A stretch of 16,133 bases of DNA from the NCBI GenBank assembly GCA_964596165.1, contig CAZQTW010000100.1:1-16133 (forward strand), in the 5' to 3' direction. Shown in pieces: positions 1-8,119 of this stretch (position 1 is its first letter; each line of letters starts with the position of its first letter). The DNA comes from CAYUQT01 sp964596165. Lineage in GTDB: Bacteria; Planctomycetota; Phycisphaerae; UBA1845; JAFGLZ01. Under the pieces are notes generated by a model. It was not told the origin of the DNA and did not search any database. It saw only the letters and a program-made list of their open reading frames with translations. Position numbers and translations under genes: made by a program.

Positions 1-197
1 CCGACCATACCAAACCCTTCACGACGATTCATGCAGGCTTGCCGAAAGGACACCTTGCTGCGGGTGTGGCCAAGACGTTCCCAAGCGAACCAGCGGACTA
101 CTGTGCGAAGCCTTTGCTGATAGCGACGTTGAGGGGCATCATCGTACAGGGCAGGCGTTCGAGTGCGGCGAGTTCAATCGAGAAGGAGAGGACGTCC

Positions 198-3100
198 ATG
201 AGATCGATCGCAGGTGCAATCATCTTTCTGACCGGTACGACGCTCTGGGCGGCGGAGAAGAGCGTGCAAGTGGGTGATGCCTACGTGCGCTGCAGCGACG
301 ATGGCCAACGGTGGTCGATCGGGACCCGGGGCGTCGAGATGGCATTCGAGGCCCATGACGGCCGGTTTCGCACAATCGGGTTCCAGAACAAGCTCGTCAA
401 CCCGCCATTGGAGTACGTCGACGCAAAGACCGCCTCGTCGCCGTTCCTTACATCCTCCCAGCCCGTCGACGAGAAGTACACGATCGAGTCGCTCTGGGCC
501 AAGCCGCTGGTCGGCCCGATCACGCTCGATCCCGCGGCCGACAACCTGCGGATCACCGTCAAGAAGGGCGATCGCATCGGCTTCTCCGTCGGTCCTCATG
601 GTGACCACTCGTGCGATCACCTCCGTTGGCCCGTGACGGTGGACTACGGAGACGGTGAGAAATACGACTCGGCCGGCGACGCCAAGGTCGAGCAGGGGCC
701 AGTATGGTTCTACGCCGTTCGAATGCCCAATACCGGGTGCCTGTGGTCTATCGACGCGGTGGAGTTCGCCAAGGACACCCAGCAGAACTACCGCATTCCC
801 AGCGAGCAGTCGGGATATCGCTCGCCGGGAATGACGCCGCACATCGGCCCGACCGTGATGCACCCCTCCAACGAGCACGATGCGGTACGGATCTGGCGGG
901 CACCCAAGGACGGGACCGTCACCATTCGCGGCAAGGCAGAGCACATCGGAGCCGGCGACAAGGACCTGAGCGTTCTCAAGATCGCGGAGAAGCCGACCAA
1001 GGAAGATGCCCCCGTAGCCGTCGACACCTGGACGCTCAAGAGCGCCAAGCCCAGCTCAGTGTCCACCGGCGGTCGACCTGCGGTTCAGTTGGACTTTGTC
1101 CTCGTTCGAGACGGCCTTCAGGCGGACTTCCACATACTGGCCTTTCCCGGTACCCCGATCCTCAGGCATTGGCTTGAGCTGGAGAACACGGGAATGTCCA
1201 CTACATCGCTCCATTCTCCAGCCCCCGCCTCGCTGATCCTGCGAGGCAACGATGCGACGGCCTATACCAGCTATCGAATGGTCGGCGGCAACAGCCAGAC
1301 TAATCAGGGCAATATGGAGTCCACTCATATTGCCTCGCCGCATCATCATGCCCTGAACGGTTACGCCTCGCTGAACTGGGTCCCGTGGACCGCCTACCAT
1401 CGCAAGGAGAGTCGCAAAGACGGCTGGTTCGTTGCGCTGGAGTTCCTCGGGCGGTGGTCCATCGCCACAGATCATGACGCGACCGGACCGCTGGAGGTCA
1501 AGGCTGTCGTCTCGGAACTCCGATCGCGGCAGCTCAAGCCGGGCGAGAAGCTGGGGCTTCCGGTCGTCACGATCGGCGCGTTCAAAGACGATCTCGACGA
1601 CATGGCCAAGTGGGTCTACGACTGGCAATACGAGTACCTGTGGGATTACACCAACGACGAATGGTACGCCCTGATGCAGATCACGACGGCGTGGTGGCAC
1701 GAGTCGCGAAACCTCCAGGAACAGTTTGCCGGTCGGCTGGCCTATCTCGATATGGACTGGGTCGAGTACATGCGAGAGGCCGGCATGGACGTGCTCTGGG
1801 ACGATGCCGGTTGGGCCGCAAACCCGAACATCTGGATCGGCAATCGCGAGGGGCCGGACTTTGCCCACACGGTGCGTTTCGTCACCAAGTCCGGGATGAA
1901 GTGGTGCCTCTGGTTCCCGGGCGATCCCGGCTCGGGCATCATGGACACCAAGGTCGGCTCGTGGGGCAACTTCCAGTGGCGGACGGACGGCCTCGGCTTC
2001 AACTTCGACTTCGACAAAGCCTTCCGCCAGGAGGTCACGCGCCATCTGAGGATGTTCCCCCGCTCCTCCTGGCAGACCTGTTCGGGCGGCAGCACCTACG
2101 CCCACATGTTCGACATCCAGCGTTACGGCGACGTTCACTACGACAGCGACGGCCCCGGCAGCGACATCACGAACTACTACTTCTCCTACCTGGACACGCC
2201 GGACAAGTGGTTCGACAACCTGGCCACTTGGAGCGGTGCTCGGGGAATCTTCTACGATCCCTACACCGGCCGGCGGATGCTGACGATGGTGCCCAAGTGG
2301 GGCCTCTACATCTGGCCCAGTCAAATCGATCAGATGCGATTCATTTGCGACCTGTACCGCTACATCTTCCGTCAGGGCGTGGCGGGACGCTGGTCATATA
2401 TTACCCATCCCGCGATCAAGGGCGACACGGAGCACTACTACCTCCAGCGCGTTAGCTACGACCGGAAGCGATCGATGATCGTCCTCAAGCACAAGGCGCC
2501 CGGCGAAGTGACTATCTATCCGAGAGGCCTGCTGGCGGAACACGCCTATCAGGTGGAGTTCGACTCGGGCAGGCCCGGCGCTACACGAAACGGCGCCGAT
2601 CTCATAACCAACGGCATCGCGATCAAGGATCAGGCGCCGGGCGAACTGATCTATCTGAATCTACCTGACCGGCCAGGCAGCGGGCGCGACAAGGTCGCGC
2701 CGAAGGCGCCCGGACGCGTGCTGAGCCGCCGTGAGAGCAACATGGGCTTCTGCGGCGTCGGCCTGTATTGGTCGCCCGGTACCGACAACAACTGGCTCAG
2801 CCGCTACGAGGTCCGCCGCAACACCGAGGTCCTCGGCAGAACCTGCACGGGGACCTACTTCTTCGATCGCAGCCTCGGATGGGACCCCAAGGCCGCCTAT
2901 TCCGTAAGAACCGTCGATGGTGACGGGAACGTCAGCGAGTGGACGACAGCCAGTCCGATGAATGACGAGCCATTGGCCTATGCCGTTATGGGTGGGCACT
3001 CCTCGCAATGGGGCCGTGAAGGTTGGCGGGCCGAGACGACCGGCGACCTCCGTACGTTCTATCCGATGAGCTGGGTCCCGCCGGCCAGGCTTCCGTCGGC

Positions 3101-4472
3101 CGACCTGGGCGGCACGCCCAATCAGTCGGGCGGTGCCGAGGGGTACTGGGAGGGCGACGGCGGCGCCCGTGTGGGACGCGGTTGGCAGCTTGCCTCGACA
3201 TCATGCATGGGCGCGCGAACGTGGGTGGCGCCCAAGTCCGGATCGGTCCAGGTGACCGGCCGGGCGATGAAGGAGTACTACCACCGCGACCAGGGCGGTC
3301 CGCTAAGGGTCCGCATCCTCCACAACGACCGTCAGATCTGGCCGGCCGATGGTTGGGCCACGATCAAGGTCGGCGATTTGACCGGCCTTGCGCACAACTT
3401 GGCCCTCCAGGTCGCGGCCGGCGATGCCATCCGGTTCGTGTTGGACAAGGGCACCGCGCCCGAGCATGACCTCCTCGCGTGGATGCCGCGAATCGTCCAG
3501 GCGGATGGTCAAGTAGCCGGTCAGCCGGCGACGTCGGTCCGCATCCTCTGCGGGGCCAAAGAGGCCTACACAGACCGAACGGGAAACGTCTGGTCGGCAG
3601 ATCAGGATTTCACCGGCGGTGAGGCATTCTCAACAACTGCCTCCATCGCAGGCGCTACGCCGACGCCCGAAGATCAGGCCCTCTACCAGGTCGGTCGCGT
3701 GGGCAAGGACTTCACCTACGCGATTCCGGTTGCACCGGGGTTGTATTCCCTGCGGCTCAAGCTCACCGAGCCGAAGTACGAGTGGTTCTTCCAGCGGCCG
3801 TTCAACCTCGACATCAACGGCCGACGGATCCTGACGAACTCCGATACGTGTCAGGCCGCACGTGGTCCGCGGCGAGCCCACGAACGCGTCTTCCGCTATC
3901 TCGTGCCGGATGCCGAAGGGCGGATCGTGTTCCGTTTCACGAGTGGCTGGGAACCGGCCAAGGCCTGTGACGAGGCCATCGTTCAGGCCATTGAGATCCT
4001 GCCCGAGGACAAGTCGGTGATCCGCATCGACGCGGGGACCGAAACCGAGTTCATCGACTGGGCCGGATTCACATGGCGCTCGGACACCGGCTTCGATGGT
4101 GGACAAACCCTCCGGTCGAACGCCCCGGTGACACAGGCCTCGCCCACGCTGTACGATCAGGCGCTCTACCGCACGGCCCGCACAGGCAAGGGCTTCAGCT
4201 ACACGTTCGCGGTGACACCAGGGCTCTACACGGTTCATCTGAAATTCGCCGAGCTGTGGCTGAAGGAGGCCGGCAGACGCCCGATGGACATCGAGGTAAA
4301 TGGCCGGGTCGTGTGGAAGTCGTGGGACCCGGCGACCGCGGCGGGCCGCCTGGGGATGGCGGCCGACGTCCGCGTGGAGGATATCGCGCCGGACAAGGAC
4401 GGCCGGATCACGATTCGCCTGAAGGCCGTCGGCGAGAATGATGCGATCCTGCAGGGGATCGAGATCGAATGA
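198..4472 (+). CDS. Secreted multi-domain GH36-like (clan GH-D) alpha-galactosidase-type glycoside hydrolase
   Basis: Predicted exported glycosidase of 1424 residues. The ATG at 198 follows AGGAG with good spacing and begins a signal peptide (MRSIAGAIIFLTGTTLWA, then AEK); in-frame TTG codons further upstream are poor starts. Residues about 290-490 resemble the GH36 N-terminal beta-supersandwich. The TIM barrel follows, with YLDMDW (516-521), LWDDAGW (533-539), NFDFD (602-606), CSGG (628-631) and HYDSDGPG (647-654). By analogy with GH36, NFDFD is where the nucleophile Asp sits and DSD where the acid/base Asp sits. A fibronectin-III-like segment begins near 831, a beta-rich module spans about 985-1100, and two malectin-like carbohydrate-binding domains cover about 1114-1265 and 1274-1424. 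Likely role: cleaving alpha-galactosides or related glycans outside the cytoplasm. The exact substrate is unknown and the catalytic residues are inferred from motif position only. Confidence 0.8.
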   Translation: MRSIAGAIIFLTGTTLWAAEKSVQVGDAYVRCSDDGQRWSIGTRGVEMAFEAHDGRFRTIGFQNKLVNPPLEYVDAKTASSPFLTSSQPVDEKYTIESLWAKPLVGPITLDPAADNLRITVKKGDRIGFSVGPHGDHSCDHLRWPVTVDYGDGEKYDSAGDAKVEQGPVWFYAVRMPNTGCLWSIDAVEFAKDTQQNYRIPSEQSGYRSPGMTPHIGPTVMHPSNEHDAVRIWRAPKDGTVTIRGKAEHIGAGDKDLSVLKIAEKPTKEDAPVAVDTWTLKSAKPSSVSTGGRPAVQLDFVLVRDGLQADFHILAFPGTPILRHWLELENTGMSTTSLHSPAPASLILRGNDATAYTSYRMVGGNSQTNQGNMESTHIASPHHHALNGYASLNWVPWTAYHRKESRKDGWFVALEFLGRWSIATDHDATGPLEVKAVVSELRSRQLKPGEKLGLPVVTIGAFKDDLDDMAKWVYDWQYEYLWDYTNDEWYALMQITTAWWHESRNLQEQFAGRLAYLDMDWVEYMREAGMDVLWDDAGWAANPNIWIGNREGPDFAHTVRFVTKSGMKWCLWFPGDPGSGIMDTKVGSWGNFQWRTDGLGFNFDFDKAFRQEVTRHLRMFPRSSWQTCSGGSTYAHMFDIQRYGDVHYDSDGPGSDITNYYFSYLDTPDKWFDNLATWSGARGIFYDPYTGRRMLTMVPKWGLYIWPSQIDQMRFICDLYRYIFRQGVAGRWSYITHPAIKGDTEHYYLQRVSYDRKRSMIVLKHKAPGEVTIYPRGLLAEHAYQVEFDSGRPGATRNGADLITNGIAIKDQAPGELIYLNLPDRPGSGRDKVAPKAPGRVLSRRESNMGFCGVGLYWSPGTDNNWLSRYEVRRNTEVLGRTCTGTYFFDRSLGWDPKAAYSVRTVDGDGNVSEWTTASPMNDEPLAYAVMGGHSSQWGREGWRAETTGDLRTFYPMSWVPPARLPSADLGGTPNQSGGAEGYWEGDGGARVGRGWQLASTSCMGARTWVAPKSGSVQVTGRAMKEYYHRDQGGPLRVRILHNDRQIWPADGWATIKVGDLTGLAHNLALQVAAGDAIRFVLDKGTAPEHDLLAWMPRIVQADGQVAGQPATSVRILCGAKEAYTDRTGNVWSADQDFTGGEAFSTTASIAGATPTPEDQALYQVGRVGKDFTYAIPVAPGLYSLRLKLTEPKYEWFFQRPFNLDINGRRILTNSDTCQAARGPRRAHERVFRYLVPDAEGRIVFRFTSGWEPAKACDEAIVQAIEILPEDKSVIRIDAGTETEFIDWAGFTWRSDTGFDGGQTLRSNAPVTQASPTLYDQALYRTARTGKGFSYTFAVTPGLYTVHLKFAELWLKEAGRRPMDIEVNGRVVWKSWDPATAAGRLGMAADVRVEDIAPDKDGRITIRLKAVGENDAILQGIEIE

Positions 4473-4485
4473 CCGAAGGTCCTGC

Positions 4486-4542
4486 CCGGAACACATGTTC
4501 GTCCTGGATGTCGAAATCCATGCCGTGGTGGGCCTGTTCCGG
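4486..4542. other. Nested inverted repeats between convergent genes
   Basis: CCGGAACA (4486-4493) is perfectly complementary to TGTTCCGG (4535-4542). Inside the loop TGGAT (4505-4509) pairs with ATCCA (4516-4520). The structure lies in the 95-bp gap between the converging glycosidase and membrane-protein genes. It could act as a two-way transcription stop or RNA end-protection element. There is no T-run on either side, so it is not a classic Rho-independent terminator. Confidence 0.25.
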
Positions 4543-4567
4543 AGCGCCGACACGCACTGTGTAAACG

Positions 4568-6673
4568 CTATCTGACCTCGACCTTGCAGGAGCCGAGTTC
4601 CGAGCCCGTGATTTCATCCAGTGCCTTCACCGTGTAGTTGCCGGCGCGTTTGGGAAGGCTGATCGACGCCGTCAGCGTGTTCTTCTTGAACGTCAGCCAG
4701 TGACTGTTTCGGACGGCCACCGACTGCGTCAGCACCTGTGTGCCGTTTGCGTCGCTCCATGTCAGTTTCCATCGCGTGCCACGGTCACCGGGCAATACCG
4801 GAATGACTTCGCGGAGATCCAGATCGAAAATGACCTGCGCCGCGGTTGAACGAGCGCCAGGTCGAGGGGCGTCGAGCTGGAGGCTCGTCTTGCCCGTCCA
4901 CTCATTCAGCGATCGACGAGCGGAGTTGTCGAGCCGGTACAGGACGTCCTTGCCATGGCGCGTCAGTTCCCGAAGGTCGCCGAACTCCTTGATTGCCTCC
5001 ACCCGTTCGGCCGGCATCAGCCCCCCGTGAACGATCGCGTACTGGACGCCGAGCGCCTGGAGGTGGCGTACGCCGTCATAGGTGGGGAACGGATCGAGAA
5101 CCGTTCTGAGTTCTTCGTAGAGTCCGGGAAAATACCCTGCGTAACCGTTTACCAGCGGTTGCCAGGTGTGGATCGAGTTGAGGGTGTACATCGCATCCAG
5201 CGGTGCTCGCTTCACCGTTGCCGGGACGGGTAACTCGATCAGGGGGGCGCTCGAGTCGATTTTGGCCAGATGGGTGTACAGCACGGGCGCGTCCGAAGGT
5301 CGGCACAATGCCGGTTGCAGATTCAGTGGAATCCATGCCGATTCGATTAGAAGAAGGGCGGCAATCGCTGTTCCGATCGCCCATCGGGCACGCCGGGTAC
5401 GCAGTGCCGCGAGGCAGTGCGTGAGTCCCAAAGCTGCCAAGAGTGCCGCGAAAAGCTGTCCGAAAATGAAGAACCGATAGACCGATCGGACCGAACTGAA
5501 CGGCGGTAATGTCAGGAACAAGAGGCCGTACGGACCGGGGATCTTGAGGGATCCAAAGCGGATCCAAAGACCCATGGACAAGACGACGGCCGCCATGCTG
5601 ACCAACAGGTAGTAGCGGTATACGTATCGTTGTCGGCGACGTTCGTCGCTTGATGCCTTGCCGAAGACCGCGAAGCACGCCCCGATGGCGGCAAGGACTG
5701 CGAACGTCATGCCGGGAAAACAGACGACCGGATCAAGGTCGCCGCGCCGTTCTCGTACGCGAAGACCAAGGAGATCGTGATACAGTCGTTGTCCGGTGGC
5801 CGGAACGAGCATTTGCAGCCAACTCAGCGGCAAGGTGGGGCCATGATAGAAGCCCATGTCCCTGTGCGTTCGCTTGATTGTCAGAACGTGCGGTACGATT
5901 AGTGCGCCGCACACAAGACCCACAACAAGCAGTTTGTACCACACGTGTCGCCACGGGATTCGCCGGGCAAACCCGATGAACCAGGCCAGAACGAAAACCG
6001 AGCCGAGTAGTGCATACTGATACCACGAGGTGATCAACCACATCCCACAGAGGCCGATCATCACTGCTCCCGGCCACGTAGGCCGCCTGATCAACCGATG
6101 CATGGTCGCCAGGAGGAACGGAACGGGCTGGATGAGCATGGTGCCCACACAGTAGATCTCTCCCAGCATATAAGGGCAAAAGGCCACTGCCCCACCGATC
6201 GGCATGGCCACTCGCCACGATATGCCCAACTCCAAAAGCAGAACGTAGGTGCCCAGTGCCGTGAGCAAGAACGCTGAGAGCACAACGACGTTGTACGACA
6301 GAGTGGGGTTTCCGCTGAGGCGATGAATCGGCCAAGTGGCCAGCGATGGGAAGATGGCGGTCTCAAGGTACGTCAAGACCTTCGGGTGGGGATGGAAGAA
6401 GTTTGCGTCCCAGTAGTGTGTCAGACCACCATCCAGGGCGTGGTGATTCCAGGCGAGCATGTAGAGATAGCAGTAGGGTGCCATGATCGTGAGCTTGGGG
6501 TGAAGCGCGACCTTGGACCCCATATTCGGGACGAGTGGCCACGTGAGGACAAGCGTGAGCAAAGCGTAAACCAGCAGTGCGTAGACGTAATGTCGAAGAG
6601 TGATCGGTTCATCTGATCCTTCACCCCCGCACACGTTGACGATGCCGGAAGATGCGACCTGTCTTGTGTCCAT
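4568..6673 (-). CDS. Polytopic GT-C-type membrane protein (putative glycosyltransferase)
   Basis: A 701-residue integral membrane protein with about a dozen hydrophobic helices between residues 28 and 450 and an extracytoplasmic C-terminal domain. Family-like features are TWPL (44-47), LAWNHHAL (73-80), NFFHPHP (91-97), GNPTLSYN (121-128) and, after the last helices, VNGYAGYFP (508-516) and ALGVQYAIVHGG (540-551). This resembles GT-C transferases that move sugars from lipid carriers outside the membrane. The ATG at 6673 is preferred over a TTG at 6712 because it has an AGGGG motif upstream. The first extracytoplasmic loop reads HPKLTIMAPYCY, where I would expect an acidic motif, so activity is uncertain. 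The extreme C-terminus (about 600-701) looks like a small beta-sandwich. Transcribed away from pyrE; substrate unknown. Confidence 0.7.
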   Translation of the reverse strand: MDTRQVASSGIVNVCGGEGSDEPITLRHYVYALLVYALLTLVLTWPLVPNMGSKVALHPKLTIMAPYCYLYMLAWNHHALDGGLTHYWDANFFHPHPKVLTYLETAIFPSLATWPIHRLSGNPTLSYNVVVLSAFLLTALGTYVLLLELGISWRVAMPIGGAVAFCPYMLGEIYCVGTMLIQPVPFLLATMHRLIRRPTWPGAVMIGLCGMWLITSWYQYALLGSVFVLAWFIGFARRIPWRHVWYKLLVVGLVCGALIVPHVLTIKRTHRDMGFYHGPTLPLSWLQMLVPATGQRLYHDLLGLRVRERRGDLDPVVCFPGMTFAVLAAIGACFAVFGKASSDERRRQRYVYRYYLLVSMAAVVLSMGLWIRFGSLKIPGPYGLLFLTLPPFSSVRSVYRFFIFGQLFAALLAALGLTHCLAALRTRRARWAIGTAIAALLLIESAWIPLNLQPALCRPSDAPVLYTHLAKIDSSAPLIELPVPATVKRAPLDAMYTLNSIHTWQPLVNGYAGYFPGLYEELRTVLDPFPTYDGVRHLQALGVQYAIVHGGLMPAERVEAIKEFGDLRELTRHGKDVLYRLDNSARRSLNEWTGKTSLQLDAPRPGARSTAAQVIFDLDLREVIPVLPGDRGTRWKLTWSDANGTQVLTQSVAVRNSHWLTFKKNTLTASISLPKRAGNYTVKALDEITGSELGSCKVEVR

Positions 6674-6728
6674 GCTGGGGATACCCCTGACGCAGTTTTG
6701 CGGATGCCCCAATGCGCAAGGTAACGTA

Positions 6729-6757
6729 ACGCGGCGTCATGCGGCGTCAAGCCGCGT
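6729..6757. repeat. Short direct and inverted repeats in divergent promoter region
   Basis: GCGGCGTCA occurs twice (6731-6739, 6741-6749) and is followed by GCCGCGT (6751-6757). The last element can pair with either copy: GCGGC-GTCAA-GCCGC as a tight 5-bp hairpin, or ACGCGGC (6729-6735) with GCCGCGT as a 7-bp stem. It would lie in the 5' untranslated part of the leftward membrane-protein transcript. It may be a regulatory site or chance; no known regulator matches. Confidence 0.3.
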
Positions 6758-6769
6758 GTAGCGGGTGGA

Positions 6770-6798
6770 AGTAGAGAGAGGCCTCGCACGGGGGTCAA
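6770..6798 (-). promoter_or_regulatory. Candidate sigma-70 promoter for the membrane-protein gene
   Basis: On the minus strand TTGACC (6798-6793) and TCTACT (6775-6770) are 17 bp apart, matching the -35 and -10 consensus at five and four of six bases. Transcription would start near 6763, about 90 nt before the ATG at 6673. Modest support, because the -10 is weak. Confidence 0.3.
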
Positions 6799-6823
6799 GC
6801 CTTCATCTCCATAAGCTCGACGA

Positions 6824-6853
6824 TTGTGGCGGCGTTTTCCCGGCGGCTATAAT
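6824..6853 (+). promoter_or_regulatory. Candidate sigma-70 promoter for pyrE
   Basis: A perfect TATAAT lies at 6848-6853, with TTGTGG at 6824-6829 and an 18-bp spacer. The start would be near 6860, leaving a leader of about 145 nt before the chosen pyrE ATG. The -10 is excellent; the -35 matches only at TTG. I see no pyrimidine-attenuator-like terminator in the leader. Confidence 0.45.
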
Positions 6854-7003
6854 CCGAGATTCGGGCGGAGCGACGCTCCGGATACTCCGGCCTTTCCCGC
6901 CGGAAGCAAGCGAAAAGACTGTCGCGACACGAAGGCTTTGAGCTTCAGTCGTCAGGGCGGGATGCGAGCAATGGTCGCGGCAGTAATCGAAAGGGCATTC
7001 CTC

Positions 7004-7537
7004 ATGGATCGAAACGAATTGATCGCCGCGATCAAGAAGGTCGCCTATCTGGAAGGGGACTTTGTGCTCCGTTCCGGCCGCCGAAGCACGTACTACCTCG
7101 ACAAGTACCTGTTTGAAACGCAGCCGGCCATCTTGGCCGAATTGGGTAGGATGCTGGCGCAGCGGGTTACCCGAAGCACCGACCGAATTGCAGGCGCCGA
7201 ACTGGGTGGCGTGCCCCTGGCCGCGGCCACGGCGATGGCGTGCGGCAAACCGTTCATCATCGTCCGCAACGCCAAGAAGGAGTACGGCACAAGCAAGCCT
7301 TTCGAAGGCCGACTTCAAGCCGGTGAACGAATTCTCCTGGTGGAGGATGTCATCACGACGGCCGGACAGGTCTTGGAGGCGGCGAGGGTGCTCCAGGCTG
7401 CCGGTGCCATGGTGGAGAAGATCGTGGGCGTCATCGATCGTCTGGAAGGGGGCAGGCAGGCCATCGAGGCCGCCGGGCTCGTGTTCGAATCGCTATTCAC
7501 CGTGATAGACCTGGGTGTGAAGCCCTCCGAAGGCTGA
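7004..7537 (+). CDS. pyrE: Orotate phosphoribosyltransferase
   Basis: Joins orotate to PRPP to give orotidine monophosphate, the fifth step of pyrimidine synthesis, in the cytoplasm. The 177-residue product has the type-I phosphoribosyltransferase PRPP motif ILLVEDVITTAG (110-121), the AELGGVPLAAA loop (65-75), and the catalytic-loop segment VRNAKKEYGTSKPFEG (87-102). In that segment the position often held by a first Lys in RK-x-x-K is Asn89. The start MDRNELIAAIKK at 7004 gives a normal family length and has AAAGGG upstream. In-frame ATGs at 6962 and 6971 would add 11-14 residues without family support. Other pyrimidine genes are not visible nearby, so it appears to stand alone behind its own promoter. 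Confidence 0.93.
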   Translation: MDRNELIAAIKKVAYLEGDFVLRSGRRSTYYLDKYLFETQPAILAELGRMLAQRVTRSTDRIAGAELGGVPLAAATAMACGKPFIIVRNAKKEYGTSKPFEGRLQAGERILLVEDVITTAGQVLEAARVLQAAGAMVEKIVGVIDRLEGGRQAIEAAGLVFESLFTVIDLGVKPSEG

Positions 7538-7736
7538 GGTCGTCGTGGTGTTTTTATCGATCTTAAGGCGCAAAGCCTTGCCGCATCGTGTTCCGAGGGG
7601 CGAGCCGGTGGACTCGGCAACAAGGCTGGACCTTTGAAAGGCAAATTACTATCATAAACCGATCGTGGTCCGATGGTTGTGTGCCGTCGGACAAGTGGAA
7701 CGTACAGGGACATCTTTTGGGATATGTGAACGTCGC

Positions 7737-8039
7737 ATGGAACAGATTAAACCCGGCAGCACGGTAAAGGTTACAGTGAAACGAACTCCCCTGAGCGAGG
7801 GAGCACAAAAGACGTTGGCGCGGTTGTTCTTGAAAGACGCCCAGATCGCGAAACAGCGGCGGAAACACCCCAAGCCCATCAATCCCAAGCGGCGCGGGGG
7901 GCGCGATTGGAATGGTCGGCCTCGGGGTGCGGCCACGAATACTCCGAAGGTCGGCGAATCGTGTCGGATCCTCGCGACCTTGGATGTGGTCCGCGACTTG
8001 GGCAGTGTGGAGCGCTATGTCGAAGTAAGATCCGCCTGA
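7737..8039 (+). CDS. Conserved small basic protein of planctomycete type, unknown function
   Basis: A 100-residue Lys/Arg-rich protein without signal peptide or membrane helix. It begins MEQIKPGSTVKVTVKRTP, continues with KTLARLFLKD (25-34), has a strongly basic centre (RRKHPKPINPKRRGGR, 41-56) and ends with LGSVERYVEV (88-97). I recognise this layout (V-x-VTV near the start, A-x-KTL-x-RL-x-x-KD, basic middle, final SVERY/F-x-EV) from hypothetical planctomycete proteins, often near surface or secreted-protein genes; that is memory, not a search. The ATG at 7737 starts at the conserved part although its ribosome-binding site is weak; an in-frame GTG at 7665 is the alternative. It may bind nucleic acid or another polyanion, but that rests only on charge. 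Confidence 0.65.
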   Translation: MEQIKPGSTVKVTVKRTPLSEGAQKTLARLFLKDAQIAKQRRKHPKPINPKRRGGRDWNGRPRGAATNTPKVGESCRILATLDVVRDLGSVERYVEVRSA

Positions 8040-8119
8040 TCTCATTTGCATAAACGCATTCGGGTCGCCGGGCGAACGTGTCCCGGCGGCGGAACGTCAC
8101 ACGAATTGGAGGAACTCAG

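Larger units (their letters stand above)
6674..7003. other. Divergent intergenic region, no gene seen
   Basis: This 330-bp gap separates the leftward membrane-protein gene from rightward pyrE. It contains a candidate promoter for each direction and a cluster of short repeats with hairpin potential. I see no tRNA, riboswitch or convincing small gene. Two in-frame ATGs at 6962 and 6971 would only lengthen pyrE. Confidence 0.5.

Noticed and set aside
39..197. Upstream extension of the glycosidase from a TTG at 39
   Set aside because: It would bury a clear signal peptide 53 residues inside the protein; ATG 198 has a good ribosome-binding site.
1056..2324. Long minus-strand open frame of 422 codons opposite the glycosidase
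   Set aside because: Its sequence is low-information Arg/Val/Gly-rich and lies fully opposite a strongly supported gene; high GC makes such antisense frames common.
7565..7579. AAGGC-GCAAA-GCCTT hairpin after pyrE as a terminator
   Set aside because: Only 5 bp and the T-run lies on the wrong (5') side of the stem.
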